From contig CAUYUJ010004554.1 of NCBI GenBank assembly GCA_963575745.1, positions 22,501 to 50,000 of the forward strand: a stretch of DNA of 27,500 nt, written 5' to 3'. Made by a program: the position numbers and the translations under genes. The notes under the pieces are model-generated. The model saw nothing but the letters and a program-made list of their open reading frames with translations, was not told the origin of the DNA and did no database searches. This document shows positions 1-8,832 of the stretch, one piece after another. Position 1 is the first letter of the stretch; each line of letters opens with the position of its first letter. This DNA comes from Prorocentrum cordatum (taxonomy: Eukaryota; Sar; Dinophyceae; Prorocentrales; Prorocentraceae).

Positions 1-3
1 CGC

Positions 4-71
4 CAACTGCGGGCTCTCGCCGCAGCGCAGTGGCTGCCAGCTGCAGGCTCTCGCAGCAGCGCAGCGGCTGC
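4..71. repeat. 34-bp tandem duplication
   Basis: Two adjacent 34-base units (4-37 and 38-71), each starting CARCTGC and ending GGCTGC, differ at only a few positions. They lie just upstream of the first reading frame, which has an in-frame stop at 96-98 between the repeat and its ATG. Confidence 0.8.
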
Positions 72-107
72 TGGCGGCGGCGGAGCTCGCTGCCCTGAAA
101 GCGAACC

Positions 108-581
108 ATGGCAGCCGCGGGCAGGGCGGCTTGCGGCGGCGGCGCTGGGCTGCTGCCGGGTTTCACCCTCGCCGTTGGCCGCGACTGCAGGGCGCGATGG
201 AGGCGGCGCCGGCGCCCGAGCCGTCGCCAGCTGGCGCCGGGGCGCACCGCCGGCGAATCGCCGAGGGGGGCCGCGGAGGCGACGTGGCGCCGCCGTCGCC
301 TGGCGAGGCCGCGCGCGCGCGCGCTGTGGCTGTGCGCCGGCCGCGCTTGGCAGGCCCACGCGGCCATGCAGGGGCCTGCGTGGGTGGCGTGCCTCAAGTG
401 CGGCTGCTCGGCGCCGCAGTGGCGCGCGCTCGCGGCGCGGCCGTACCCGGGCTGGGCCCGCGAAGTGCCGCCGCGGGCAGCGCTCCTCCTGGTGCCCACA
501 TCGCGCGCCGGCGGGGGCGAGGTGGCGTGGCGCGCGGCGCTCGCGGCGCGCCTGGCCGAACGGCCCGGGCCGCCAGGGTAG
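108..581 (+). CDS. hypothetical Arg/Ala-rich protein with a CxxC motif
   Basis: An open frame of 157 residues starts at an ATG in good context (ACCATGG) after an in-frame TGA and ends at TAG. Third positions are nearly all G or C in this frame, more consistently than in the overlapping frames, which favours it as the coding one. The first ~85 residues are rich in Arg, Ala and Gly with no recognisable domain. Residues ~90-115 hold a Trp/Cys segment with CLKCG followed by a run of small residues and a PG, faintly like the CxxCG segments of dinoflagellate retroelement proteins. That resemblance is an impression, not an alignment. It could also be the terminal exon of a longer gene. C-rich DNA and a short GT repeat follow the stop. 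Confidence 0.35.
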   Translation: MAAAGRAACGGGAGLLPGFTLAVGRDCRARWRRRRRPSRRQLAPGRTAGESPRGAAEATWRRRRLARPRARALWLCAGRAWQAHAAMQGPAWVACLKCGCSAPQWRALAARPYPGWAREVPPRAALLLVPTSRAGGGEVAWRAALAARLAERPGPPG

Positions 582-1093
582 CAATTTGTCGCTGGACTTG
601 CCCCTCCCTCCCCTCCCCCCTCCTCTGCCGCGGGGCCCTCGACTTGTCAGTCAAAAAAGTGTGTGTGTATGTGTGTGTGGACTTCCCTTGTGGCCGAAGC
701 CGTAGTCGTTGCCGCTGCCGCCATCGTCACCTCCGCCAACGTCGTCGTCGCCGCAGTCGCCGCCGCCATCGTCGTCGCCGCTGATGCGGCCGACGATGTC
801 GTCATCCGCCGCTGGCCTTGTTGTCATCGTCGTCGCCGCCGTCCATCGTGCGGCGTCCATCGTGCGTCGTCCTCGCCGACAGTGTCGTCCTCGTCGACAG
901 TGTCGTCCTCGTCGACAGAGTAGTCGTCGTCGTCTTCGCCGTTGCTTTCGGCGCCGCCCGCCGGCGAGGACGCCGCTGTGAGCCCGCCACGCCGACCGAG
1001 GACTGCCGCGGCCCCCGGACGGCCATCTGCTGAGCAGCGGCGGGGGCGCGCCTCGGTCCGCGCGGGGCGCGCCGTGCGGCGCCGCTGAAAGTT
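582..1093. other. non-coding C-rich, GT and GTC/CCG-rich stretch
   Basis: It holds a C/T-rich run (~600-640), a short GT repeat (~660-678) and degenerate GTC/GCC trinucleotide sequence. Open frames on both strands are repeat translations rich in Val/Ser/Arg or Asp. No gene is supported. Confidence 0.6.
867..920. repeat. 18-bp minisatellite, 3 copies
   Basis: Three head-to-tail units of the form GTCGTCCTCGTCGACAGT, the first with CGCC for CGTC, embedded in GTC-rich DNA. Confidence 0.8.

Positions 1094-1152
<59 letters not shown>
1094..1152. repeat. (GTC)n microsatellite
   Basis: About 19 uninterrupted GTC units, flanked to ~1338 by degenerate GTC/GTCGGC sequence. Confidence 0.95.
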
Positions 1153-1338
1153 ATTCGTCATCGTCGTCGTCGATGTCGATGTCGGTGGCGTCGGCGCCAT
1201 CAGCGTCATGCGGCGCCGTCGTCGCCGTTGTCGGCCCGTCGGAATTGTCCGTTGCGGCGGCCGCGGCCGTCGGCGCCGCTGTCGTGCGCCGTGGTCGTTG
1301 TCGTCCTCCTATATGCCCTCGTCTTCGCGGTGGGGGGT

Positions 1339-1950
1339 AGAAGGAGGAGGAGGATCAAGTAATGGAGAGGGAGCAGGAGGACGAGGGGGAGTGCGAGACG
1401 GAGGAGGAGGAGGAGGAGGAGGAGGAGGAGGAGGAGGAGGAGGACAGGAGGAGGAGGAGGAGGAGGAGGAGCAGGTGGAGGACGAGGACGACGACGAGGA
1501 CGTGACGTGAGCGAAGGGGAGGAAGGACGTCGACGAGAGCGAGGGGGAGGGAGAGGGCGAGTGCGAAGCGGTGGAGGAGGAGGGCGACGACGACGTCGAG
1601 GACGAGGACGAGAGGGCAGCGTCGCACTGTCCCCGGCGCCCGCCTCCGAGGGGCCGTACGGAGGAGGACGAGGAGCACGAGGAGCTGAAGGGCACAGAGG
1701 AAAGGGACGCATGAGGGTGAGGAGGAGGAGGAGGACGAGGAGGACGAGGATCTGGAGGGCACGGAGGAGGGGAAGCATGAGGACGAGGAGGACGAGGAGG
1801 ACGAGGAGTTGGAGGGCACGGTGGAGGGGATGGAGGAGGAAGAGGAGGACGAGGAGGAGGAAGAGGAGGAGGAGGCGGAGGAGGAGGAGGAGGAGGAAGA
1901 GGAGGCGGAGGAGGAGGAGGAGGAAGAGGAGGAGGAGGAGGAGAAGGGGA
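1339..1950. repeat. (GGA)n purine tract
   Basis: About 600 bases of almost pure GGA/GAG repeats with GAC interruptions. It produces long poly-Glu, poly-Arg, poly-Ser and poly-Leu frames on both strands, which should not be read as proteins. Such strand-asymmetric tracts can form triplex or quadruplex structures. Confidence 0.95.
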
Positions 1951-2101
1951 ATCGGCGCGGAAGAAACGAGGATGAGGATCAGGTGGAGCAGGGGGGCGAC
2001 GAGGGCAGCGACGACGCCGACGGCGACGACGAGTTGCGAACTCGCCCCGGGGCCAAAGCCAGAGCCCCCACCTCCGTCGAGGGGAGGCATACGTGGGCTA
2101 G

Positions 2102-2178
2102 TACCCGTCGCTGCTGGCGGCCGCGGACCAGAAGCACCTGGCCTCCAAGGGCTTCGAGGACGCCCTCCCTCTTTCCCC
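2102..2178 (+). CDS. exon-like coding island
   Basis: After an AG at 2100-2101, a frame reading YPSLLAAADQKHLASKGFED then ALPLSP runs with G or C at essentially every third position for the first ~23 codons. The composition is helical and protein-like, unlike the surrounding repeats. A GT at 2179 (GTGCCC) followed by a long pyrimidine tract could be the donor. No domain is recognised. It is too short and lacks a start codon, so it is an internal exon at best. The boundaries are guesses. Confidence 0.4.
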
Positions 2179-2355
2179 GTGCCCCTCTTCCACGATCTTC
2201 ATCCCTCTTCTTCCTCCTTCCCCCTCTCCTCCTCCCACCTCCTCCCCCCTCTTCTGGCCTCTTGACGCCTCCGCCTCTCTCCTATCCTCCCACCTGCCGC
2301 CCTCCCCCCCCCCCTCCCATTTTTCTCGCTCCTCTGCTCTCTCGTCCTCCCGCCT
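2179..2355. other. pyrimidine-rich tract
   Basis: Almost unbroken CT-rich sequence including a run of C around 2306-2316. It is consistent with intron or spacer DNA following the island at 2102-2178. Confidence 0.6.
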
Positions 2356-2699
2356 CCACCCCCGACCCGCCCTGGACATGGGGGGGCCAGGTTCTTGCTG
2401 CGCAGCCTTGCCCGCGCTCGCTCTGTGCACCCTAGCTCGCACCGAGGCCTGCCGGTGTTCGGGCCACGTTCAACGTTCGCAGGACAGCCTTGCGACGAAC
2501 GTGTCAGTGATAGGTGCCGGCACGGTTGGCGAGGAGAGTGGTGCATAGTATGTTTGCCCGCTCCCATTGCTTGCTCCCCCCCTCCCGAAAACAAAGACAA
2601 TCAAGCAACAAAAGCCTTGTTCACGCCGAGGCTCGCACGACAGGTGCGCGACCCTGCCAGGTTGACGAGGTTGCTGATTGCTGCGCCCACGGCGTTGAC
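2356..2699. other. unassigned stretch
   Basis: A + frame is open throughout and includes a Cys-rich segment around 2490-2560, but codon composition is not convincing and the frame runs on into repeat. Nothing else is seen here. Confidence 0.4.
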
Positions 2700-2945
2700 A
2701 GCGCCGCCGCGGCCGCTGACGACGACCACCACGGCGACGGCCTCCACGACGACGTTCACGATGTGGGCGGGAGTCGACGACGACGACGTCGACGACGACG
2801 ACGCTGATAATGCTGACGACGTCCGCGGCGTCGACGACATCCACGACGACAGCCACGTCGACAACCACCACCACCACGGCGACGGTGGCGGCTTCGATGT
2901 CTGCGACGACGACTGCGACGTCACGGACGACGAGAGCTGCCACAG
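2700..2945. repeat. degenerate GAC/GTCGAC tract
   Basis: Irregular GAC, GTC and CAC triplets giving poly-Asp or poly-Thr frames on the + strand and poly-Val on the - strand. Confidence 0.75.
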
Positions 2946-3023
2946 GACTGCGCCGTCAATGCCTTCGCCGCCACGGCGGGGACCCTGGAGCGCCTGGGCA
3001 TCAGCGGCGAGTTGGGCACGGCC
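2946..3023 (+). CDS. exon-like coding island
   Basis: After CCACAG (2940-2945) the frame reads DCAVNAFAATAGTLERLGIS then GELGTAL, with G/C at nearly all third positions and an amphipathic Ala/Leu-rich pattern. GTGCGC at 3024 is a plausible dinoflagellate-type donor. If not spliced there, the frame continues into Cys-containing sequence up to the dispersed repeat at 3126. No domain is assigned. A Cys separated from the next by about 27 small residues recalls Ala-rich secreted dinoflagellate proteins, but that is only an impression. Confidence 0.4.
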
Positions 3024-3125
3024 TTGTGCGCGGCCCTAAGGCCTTCCGCCCGCTGCTGCCACCAGAGGCCGTTGGTGGACATCGGAGGCCCCTGGCAGCC
3101 TTCAGACCGTCGGTGGCTATCGGAG

Positions 3126-3310
3126 CTTAGCTGCCTCGATACGCCCAGGTTATCTGCAACTGTTTCCGTGCTCCAAACGCCCGTCTCAACAGGCTGCTTC
3201 TTGGCCCACCGTGCCGCGCCATTTGGGCGAACGCGTTGCGCCAGGCGTTCGTTTTCAGTCTCCGTGTTGAGCTCCGTGCCAGAATGCTACGGTCAACCCG
3301 TACAGCAAGC
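3126..3310. repeat. dispersed repeat A, copy 1 (uninterrupted)
   Basis: Starts CTTAGCTGCC...ATACGCCC and contains GGGCGAACGCGTTGCGCCAG and GTGTTGAGCTCCGTGC blocks. Related copies lie at 21765-21960 and 22502-22690. This copy keeps an unbroken left edge. Confidence 0.7.
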
Positions 3311-3506
3311 ATGAGCAACCTTCCCAAGGGTACCCTGGCAGTCTTGCCTCCCCGGCCGCTTCCCTTGGCCGCTTCCGTTGGCCGCGCCCCGCTCGCAGCG
3401 GGTCGACATGGGGCGCTCCCAACAGGGCCTTGCCTTCGGGGCTCGAAGGGATGGCCATCTCTTCCGAAGCGCGGCAGGCGGCGGCAGGGCGGCGGCAGGC
3501 GGCGGC
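3305..3506. repeat. dispersed repeat B/C, joined copy
   Basis: Its first half (AACCTTCCCAAGGGT..., GCCGCGCCCCGCTCG) matches 26483-26600. Its second half (GGGGCGCTCCCAACAGGGCC..., CATCTCTTCCG) matches 8312-8492 and 20155-20375. It therefore links what look elsewhere like two separate repeats. Confidence 0.65.
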
Positions 3507-3712
3507 CTTCCGAGGCCCCTGCGTCCTTACCCTGCGCCCTCCCTGTGCGGGTTGACTGCGCGTGCGGCGTGTGCTGCGTGACTATCGGAGGCCACCGGCG
3601 GCCTGCGGCCACCTGGCAGCCTCGGCGGCAGGGCGGCAGCTCTCGGTGGCCTCTGGCGGGCACCCGGCGGCTCTCCGCGACCTTCGAGGGCCCTCGGCGC
3701 AGAGGTCGTTAG

Positions 3713-3747
<35 letters not shown>

Positions 3748-3753
3748 TCGCCT

Positions 3754-3792
<39 letters not shown>

Positions 3793-3795
3793 GTC
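3713..3795. repeat. (GTCGCC)n / (CGTCGC)n microsatellite
   Basis: Hexameric GTCGCC repeat preceded by GTC units. The bases before it (3507-3712) are GGC/CGG-rich with no supported gene. Confidence 0.9.
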
Positions 3796-4229
3796 GGTCG
3801 GCATCCGCCGTCGCCGCCGCTTGGTTGTGGCCCCCGCCATCGTCATCCTCGTCCTCCCTCCTCTTGGTCCCCCTCCTGCCCCCCTCTTTTCGGTGTCGCC
3901 CTCCTCCTCGTCCTCTGGACTCTGGCCGCTCGCCGCTTTCGTCGCGCGCCATGGCCTCCACCCGCAAGGCCACCTTTGTATCTTGTGCATGGTAGCGGCA
4001 GCAGTTGCAGCAACGGCAGTTGCAGCAGCAGCAGTAGCAGTGTAGCTAGAGGGATCATGGACTCCTGAGGCGCGCTCCACCTCCTCGTCCTCTGGAGTCG
4101 TTGGGATCGGAGCCGGCCTGTCCAGGGAAGCGTGCAGCGTCTGGGGCGTAGAGCCCGCGGGCCTGTCGCTGCCTCCTGGCAGGGCAGCAGCCCAGGATGG
4201 AGGGTTTCTCCGAAGGGTTTAGGCGACCG
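3796..4229. other. no gene seen
   Basis: Mixed CT-rich sequence, a GCAGTT/GCAGCA patch around 3994-4041, and unique sequence. The frames are short or low-complexity. Confidence 0.5.
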
Positions 4230-4421
4230 GTCCTCCTTCCTCCTCCTCCTCCTCCTCCTCCTCCTCCTCCTCCTCCTCCTCCTCCTCCTCCTCCTCCTCC
4301 TCCTCCTCCTCCTCCTCCTCCTCCTCCTCCCCTCCTGCACCTTCTCCTCCTCCTCCTCCTCCTCCTCCTCCTCCTCCTCCTCCTCCTCCTCCTCCTCCAT
4401 CTTCTCCTCCTCCTCCTCCTC
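4230..4421. repeat. long (CTC)n tract
   Basis: About 30 pure CTC units (4240-4330), a short CCTGCACCTT break, then more CTC to about 4421. It generates poly-Leu, poly-Pro and poly-Ser frames only. Confidence 0.95.
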
Positions 4422-5139
4422 GGGTCGCCTACGGCCCCTGGGGAAACCGTGCAACCCAAGACCATAATATGTAGCCGCTGGGGCCACCAGCGGGGCCAGT
4501 GATGTCGTATGGCCACGGGCGGCGAGCAGCGCGCTGAGAGCGAGGGATCTACAGAAGTGGCGCTTAGTGTCTTGTGGGGTTAATTCAGAATTCAAGCCCT
4601 ATGAAAAGGGCCCGGCTCAGTACCCTTTGGGTTAGAGCTGGATGGTTGGTTTCCTCATGCTTTCTCCAGGCTGGCTACTGGTGCTGATCGTGGGCCCCGC
4701 TTTGCTTCGTCTTCGAGTCTGGCAGATGCTCCCCATGACGCTCGGATGGGTATCCACGCCGTACGTTCGTGCTTTCCCGGCTCCAGTTCTGGATTTCCTG
4801 GAGCTGCCTAGAGGCTGCCTTCGCTCATGTCGACGACCACGGCCTGTCGGCAGCAGGCTCAGGGGGATGGCTCAGGCCACTGCAAGGAGTTTGCTGCAAC
4901 CTGGGCTGACCTTGTCAGGTCCGAGCTTCACAGTTCCAGCTCCGAGGACGGCCACTCTCAGTTTCTCCTCCGTGAAGCTCGGGGACTGGTTTCGCATGTT
5001 TGTGCGGCTTGATGACGAGAGGCTTGGACCTTGGCTTGTTCGGCGTCTGCCATTTCCTGGAGGACTGTTTCTGGACCTCCGGCTGCAGCTCGCATTTCGA
5101 TATTTCGCATAAGGTGGGATATGGCAGGGTCTGTCATGT
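4422..5139. other. unassigned moderately complex stretch
   Basis: Open frames occur on both strands: + 4642-5112, and overlapping + and - frames around 4827-5224. They alternate frame and none is recognised. It lies directly upstream of the LINE relic and may be decayed retroelement sequence, but no reverse-transcriptase core or YxDD motif is visible. Confidence 0.35.
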
Positions 5140-6246
5140 TGAGGACAGATCTGGGAGTTAATATCAGTCCCGCGACTTCCTCGCCGAGTTGTTGATCGAG
5201 AGGTTCCTCTACAAGGTGTCTCAAGACGGCTCAAGAGGCAGTCGGGGGCCAAGCTTGGGTTCGAGGGGCGTACCGGCTTCGACGTTGTGAAGTTTGTGGC
5301 TAGGACGCGCAAGTTGACGCCGATGTAGAAGGGCAGCCTCAAGTGTTTCGCGTGCAACGTCATCTGGACCAGACCGCGTGCACACGAGTTGGTCGGATAT
5401 GCCTCAGATGAGTCGGTCTGCCCGTTGTGTCAGCGGTCGCCTGACACCATCAAGCATCGGGTTTGGGAATGTCCTGCGGCCGCCTCGGAGAGATCGGCTA
5501 TCGCCAAATATCGTGATATTCAGAGGGACTTGGACACTCCCAGCGATCATCCCGACTTCCAGTTGTTCATCAGGGCTTGCTTCGCACACCCAGGTTATAC
5601 GTGACCGTCACCTGCTTTCGAGACCCTCATTTCCACGGTCATGTTTTCTTTGATGGTTCATTCTCTAAATATGATGCTCCCGAATGAAACAGGGCTGGTT
5701 GGAGCGTAGCTGCTTTAATAGGGGAATTCGAATACGTTGCTTCTCTTTGGGGTTCCAATTTGGTTCAACCTCTCCAAAATTCGCCACGCTGGCAAATTCG
5801 GGGCCTACGGTGCCGCCGACGAGTCTGTAGCTGGGGAGTCGAAAGGCTACGGCGATTGCAGCAACGTTGTTCCAGTTTGCCCAGGCTTAGCTAAGCGGGC
5901 CTATCGCAAGAGGCCGTACGCAGACATGTTTCATAACCGCGGTTTGTTGTTCAGATCGGTTGTGAAGCTCAGAGCACGTGTCCAGGACAGCTTTGACTTA
6001 TCGGATTATGAGTATCTCTGCGAGTGCGGGAGCGATGCTGCAGACACTGCAGCGAGTCAGGGAGCTGCTTCGCACCCTCAGCCATCCGAGGGTGAGCTGA
6101 AGGAGTATTTCGAGATGGTTCGCTTGGCCTGTCTAGCTTCCAAGCTTGCGTTTGCCATTTTGCCTCTTTTGCCGGAGCTCGTCGTCACAGAGGCGCGTTT
6201 GATGCGTGCCCCGCCCCTCCACCCCTGCGGCCAAGCAGGGGGGTAG
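5140..6246 (+). pseudogene. LINE retrotransposon relic: CCHC knuckle plus RNase H domain
   Basis: A frame from 5161 to 5604 ends with the C-terminal zinc knuckle of non-LTR retrotransposons: CPLC, then DTIKHR, then VWEC (~5419-5475). It is broken by a TAG at 5326. After a frameshift an RNase H-like domain follows. FDGSFS supplies the first catalytic Asp (codon 5652-5654), RAGWSV follows an in-frame TGA at 5685, and after another frameshift come GAYGAA, YGDCSNVV (Asp at 5854-5856) and GSDAADTAA (Asp at 6034-6036). The expected Glu of the second motif reads as Lys. In life such a protein reverse-transcribes and integrates its own RNA. This copy has two stops and at least two frameshifts and is dead. 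The reverse-transcriptase part is not visible. Confidence 0.7.
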
Positions 6247-6625
6247 TTTGCAGCAGCACGACTTGCTCCGGTGCAAGACTTCTGGTGTTGCCAATCACGT
6301 AAACAGGTTTTTCTGGACAGCCACCTCAGGCGGCCACGACCTTCGCAGAGAGGGGGCATTAGGTCATCGGTCTCCCCTGCTCTCTTTCATCTATGCTGTT
6401 TATGCGTACCCTCTGCTGCGGGAGCTCCTGTGGCGGCCTATTCAGAGCACTGCGCGCTGATCGTCTGCCTCAGGCCAAAGAGGCTCTGCAAGAGGCCGCC
6501 GGATCGGCTGCTCGCTCTCTCCAGAAGGGCAGGCATCCGAAGCAGCCAGACATCGCCTGCATGGTTTTCAATCCCGGCGATGTGGTCCACGACGCAGCTG
6601 AGGACCGGGGGGGAAGACCCCAGGG
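6247..6625 (+). pseudogene. coding-like continuation after the RNase H relic
   Basis: Frames change repeatedly, but stretches such as AKEALQEAAGSAARSLQKG and FNPGDVVHDAAEDRGG (frame of 6393-6629) look like decayed protein. The same frame register resumes after the TIR element at 6820 with AQLADSSGSQLAAVRAALRR and continues to ~7080. It may be the LINE C-terminus or a host gene fragment. It is not recognised. Confidence 0.3.
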
Positions 6626-6810
6626 TTAAGTCGGGCGTGTCCCCCTACAGGGGGATTTTCGACGAAAAATAATACCCAAAAAATACCCGAAGAAGGTCAA
6701 CAAATACTAAAACAATAGTCCCCAGACTATTTTTGGATTATGTTTGGACTATTTGGGGGTATTTTTTATTTGTAGTCGAAATCCCCCTGTAGGGGGACAG
6801 GCCCGACTCA
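6626..6810. mobile_element. TIR element family 1, copy 1 (185 bp)
   Basis: Ends read TTAAGTCGGGCGTGTCCCCC at the left and, reverse-complemented at the right, TGAGTCGGGCCTGTCCCCCT, continuing ACAGGGGGAT in both. The terminal repeat itself contains a near-palindrome TCCCCCTACAGGGGGA. The AT-rich core has a second near-palindrome, AATAGTCCCCAGACTATT. Flanks ACCCCAGGG (6617-6625) and ACCGCAGGG (6811-6819) match at 8 of 9 bases, a likely target duplication. No transposase is encoded. It is inserted in coding-like relic sequence. Confidence 0.8.
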
Positions 6811-7199
6811 ACCGCAGGGCCCAGCTCGCGGACAGTTCTGGCTCCCAGCTGGCTGCTGTGCGTGCTGCTCTTCGTCGGGAGGAGGCCGTGGGCGAAGACC
6901 AAAAGTGTTTGCCCTCTGAGGGCTTCGGCGAGCCCTCGCCGGCCAGGGCAGACCAGTTGGACTGCACCGTCAAGCTGGAAATCGTGGCTTCTCTCCCCAC
7001 TTCAACTCGTGGGTACTTTGCCGAGCCAATCGCAAAACTCAAGGGAGGAAAAACCACCCGGGCCGATTACTGGTGTTCAGTAGACGGCCTTGGGCGTTCA
7101 CTAAACAGCGTTGCCCTGTTCGATTCTCTCTCTGTGTGTGTGCGCTTACGAAAGGGTCTCGCTTGTCGGGGTGGCTATTCTGGGAGTGGATTTTTTGCC

Positions 7200-7345
7200 C
7201 TCGAAAGACTCCCGGAGGGGGGCCGGCCCGAGTTTCCCGACGCGGGCCCGCCGAGTCGCCACGGGCGGCGGCAGCACAGTGCGGCCTGCTCTTTGCGCCC
7301 GCTCCGCGCCCCGTTCGAGGACCTCCTCGGCCGCGCCGTCCTCCT
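7200..7345 (+). CDS. exon-like coding island
   Basis: The frame reads PEGGRPEFPDAGPPSRHGRR, later LRPLRAPFEDLLGRAV, with mostly G/C third positions. It lies after TTTTTTGCCCTCGAAAG (~7187-7203), an acceptor-like pyrimidine-AG, and before GTGCTCCTCG where CT-rich DNA begins. A second acceptor-like site, CTTCTTACAG (ends ~7403), then a ~25-base segment and GTGTCC could define a tiny exon. No domain is recognised. Confidence 0.3.
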
Positions 7346-7639
7346 CGTGCTCCTCGCTGCCCATCCTCGCCTGCTCTGGCCCATCCCCCTCCTCCTTCTT
7401 ACAGTCGACCGGCGTTGGCTGGGCGGTGTCCTCCTCCTCGTCCTGCTCCCCCTCCTTCCCCTCGCCGCCCCGCCTCCCGCTCCTCCTTGCGCACCCTGAC
7501 CCCCTTCCCCTCCTCCTGCACCTCTTTCCATCCTCCTCCCTCCCCCCCCTTTTTCCTGACCGTGGTGCAAAGAGGGTTCTCCCCGATAGCCGCACCCCGT
7601 TTCCTCGTCGTCTGACCTTCTCCGACCGCTCTCGCGGCA
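7346..7639. other. pyrimidine-rich stretch
   Basis: CT-rich with CTCCTC words and several acceptor-like AG sites. It looks like intron or spacer DNA. Confidence 0.5.
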
Positions 7640-8047
7640 GTGCTGCTCCTCCCCCGCGCGTCCTCTGCGCATCGCTTTCGGGCGGTGGCCGGCCGAGGCT
7701 CCGTGGCATGCTCCGAGTGTGCACGTGCACAGCTCCTGCCGATGCGCCGTCGGGGCGCGGCTCTCTGCGGCGAGCGATGGGAGGGAGCGAGAAAGAGAAG
7801 GCCTCCTCGGAGGGCGGCGGGACTTCTCGGAAGCCCCTGTGCCTTCTGCAAAATGTATTCTGCGTCCTCGGGGCAGGCTCAGGACACTTCTCAGAAGGCC
7901 GTGGGACTCCCGAGCCTTTACGAGGACCTGCCCCTCCTCACTTCCTCCCTGTCGCTGGCCGCCGATATCCCCCCTGCCCAGACCCCCGACGTCGAGGCCG
8001 AAAATAGGAGGCCGAACATAGTGAAAACCTTCCCGTCCCCGTCGTGA
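7640..8047 (+). CDS. hypothetical reading frame, C-terminal half coding-like
   Basis: An open frame ending at TGA 8045-8047. The last ~55 residues, including SLYEDLPLLTSSLSLAADI and PDVEAENRRPNIVKTF, have good codon composition. The upstream part has two CxxC pairs (CSEC, CAFC) and GAAGGCC-type repeat words. No convincing ATG marks a start, so it may be a terminal exon. A 378-residue - strand frame also spans the region (8311-7175), but its second half is Gly/Arg repeat translation. The strand is therefore uncertain. Confidence 0.3.
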   Translation: MLLLPRASSAHRFRAVAGRGSVACSECARAQLLPMRRRGAALCGERWEGARKRRPPRRAAGLLGSPCAFCKMYSASSGQAQDTSQKAVGLPSLYEDLPLLTSSLSLAADIPPAQTPDVEAENRRPNIVKTFPSPS

Positions 8048-8178
8048 TTTTGTTTGCAACGCGAGGGGATCAGGGTCCTCGCTCTGCCCCTCCACCTTCA
8101 GCAGCATGCTCCCGCTCCGCGCGCCGCAGTCCAAGGGCTCTCTATATGTCATCCTGTTACCCCACGCGTCCATATTAG

Positions 8179-8590
8179 CGCACTCCGCCCGCCCCGGGCC
8201 CGGCGCTCGCCCCGGGCCTAGCCGGCGGCCGCCCGGAGATCGCGGCAGAAGCCACCGCCCAGCCGACAGCCGCCGACGACGGTGTCGGCGACTTCCACGG
8301 CGACGCTCCATGCGTGGGGCGCTCCAAGAAGGGCCTCGCCGTGGAGGATCGGAGGAGTTGGAAACTCTCTTCCGCGGCGGAAGGTCTGCGGAAGTCAGAC
8401 GAGGCCGCTGGCCAGAAGCTGGCGGTTGGCCGGCGGAAGGCGGCGGAAGTAGAAGATGCGCCCCCAGGAGATGAAAACGTCTTTGGGCTCAGGGCTTCCG
8501 GATTCCGCCATCTGCTTGTCGCCGTCTGTGGTGGTTCTCGTCACCAGCGCCCTGACGCAGCCCGAGAAGTTGGCCGCGATGGACTCCCAG
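8179..8590 (+). CDS. two exon-like islands separated by an intron-like dispersed repeat
   Basis: Island 1 (8179-8311) ends with EIAAEATAQPTAADDGVGDF then HGDAP and a partial codon. Island 2 (8493-8590) reads LPDSAICLSPSVVVLVTSAL then TQPEKLAAMDSQ. Both have third positions almost entirely G/C. Splicing from a GC donor (GCGTGG at 8312) to CTCAG (ends 8492) joins them in phase, making a Trp codon across the junction. GC donors are well known in dinoflagellates. The intervening 181 bases are dispersed repeat C. Island 2 could end at a GTGTCG donor at 8592. Without splicing, a different frame stays open through the repeat to 8718. No domain is recognised. Strand and splicing are inferred. Confidence 0.4.
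8312..8492. repeat. dispersed repeat C, copy 2 (possible introner-like intron)
   Basis: Contains GGCGCTCCAAGAAGGGCC, GAGGATCGGAGGAGTTG, CTTCCGCGGCGGAAG (palindromic), GCGCCCCCAGGAGATGAAAA and GGGCTCAGGGCTTCCG. The same blocks recur in order at 20155-20375, and the first part at 3407-3506. Both copies also keep a + strand frame with RSKxGLAxEDRRS and NVFGxR, and a - strand frame with PEPKxVxISWG. Confidence 0.7.
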
Positions 8591-8832
8591 GGTGTCGTTT
8601 GATATTGGCGGATTCGGGTCGCGGGCCGAAGGGCTCTCACACGAGAGCGTCCGCGCGCGGAGGGATGCAGGAGGGGGAGGGAGGGGGAAGAAGGAAGAGA
8701 AGGATGGAGGGCGGATAAGGGTACCTTCGGAGGCGGGAGGTCCCCGGGGCTGGCTGAGATTCCTCGGAGGCCTCCAGAGGGTCTCGTGAGGCTCGGGTCG
8801 GAGTCTTCCGGGAGGTTTCCGGGAGGCCACCA
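8591..8832. other. GGAGG/CCTCC-rich spacer
   Basis: Local GGAGGCCTCC and GGGAGGTTTCCGGGAGG words, no gene. A related GGAGGTCTCCGGAGG lies just right of the foldback element at ~9103. Confidence 0.5.

Noticed and set aside
1206-2090. Long - strand frame (294 codons) and overlapping + frames
   Set aside because: They are translations of GGA/GTC repeats (poly-Leu, poly-Glu, poly-Arg) with no complex segment except the short island at 2102.
5255-5275. GGGTTCGAGG resembling a tRNA T-loop
   Set aside because: No acceptor, D or anticodon arms can be drawn around it, and it lies within the LINE relic.
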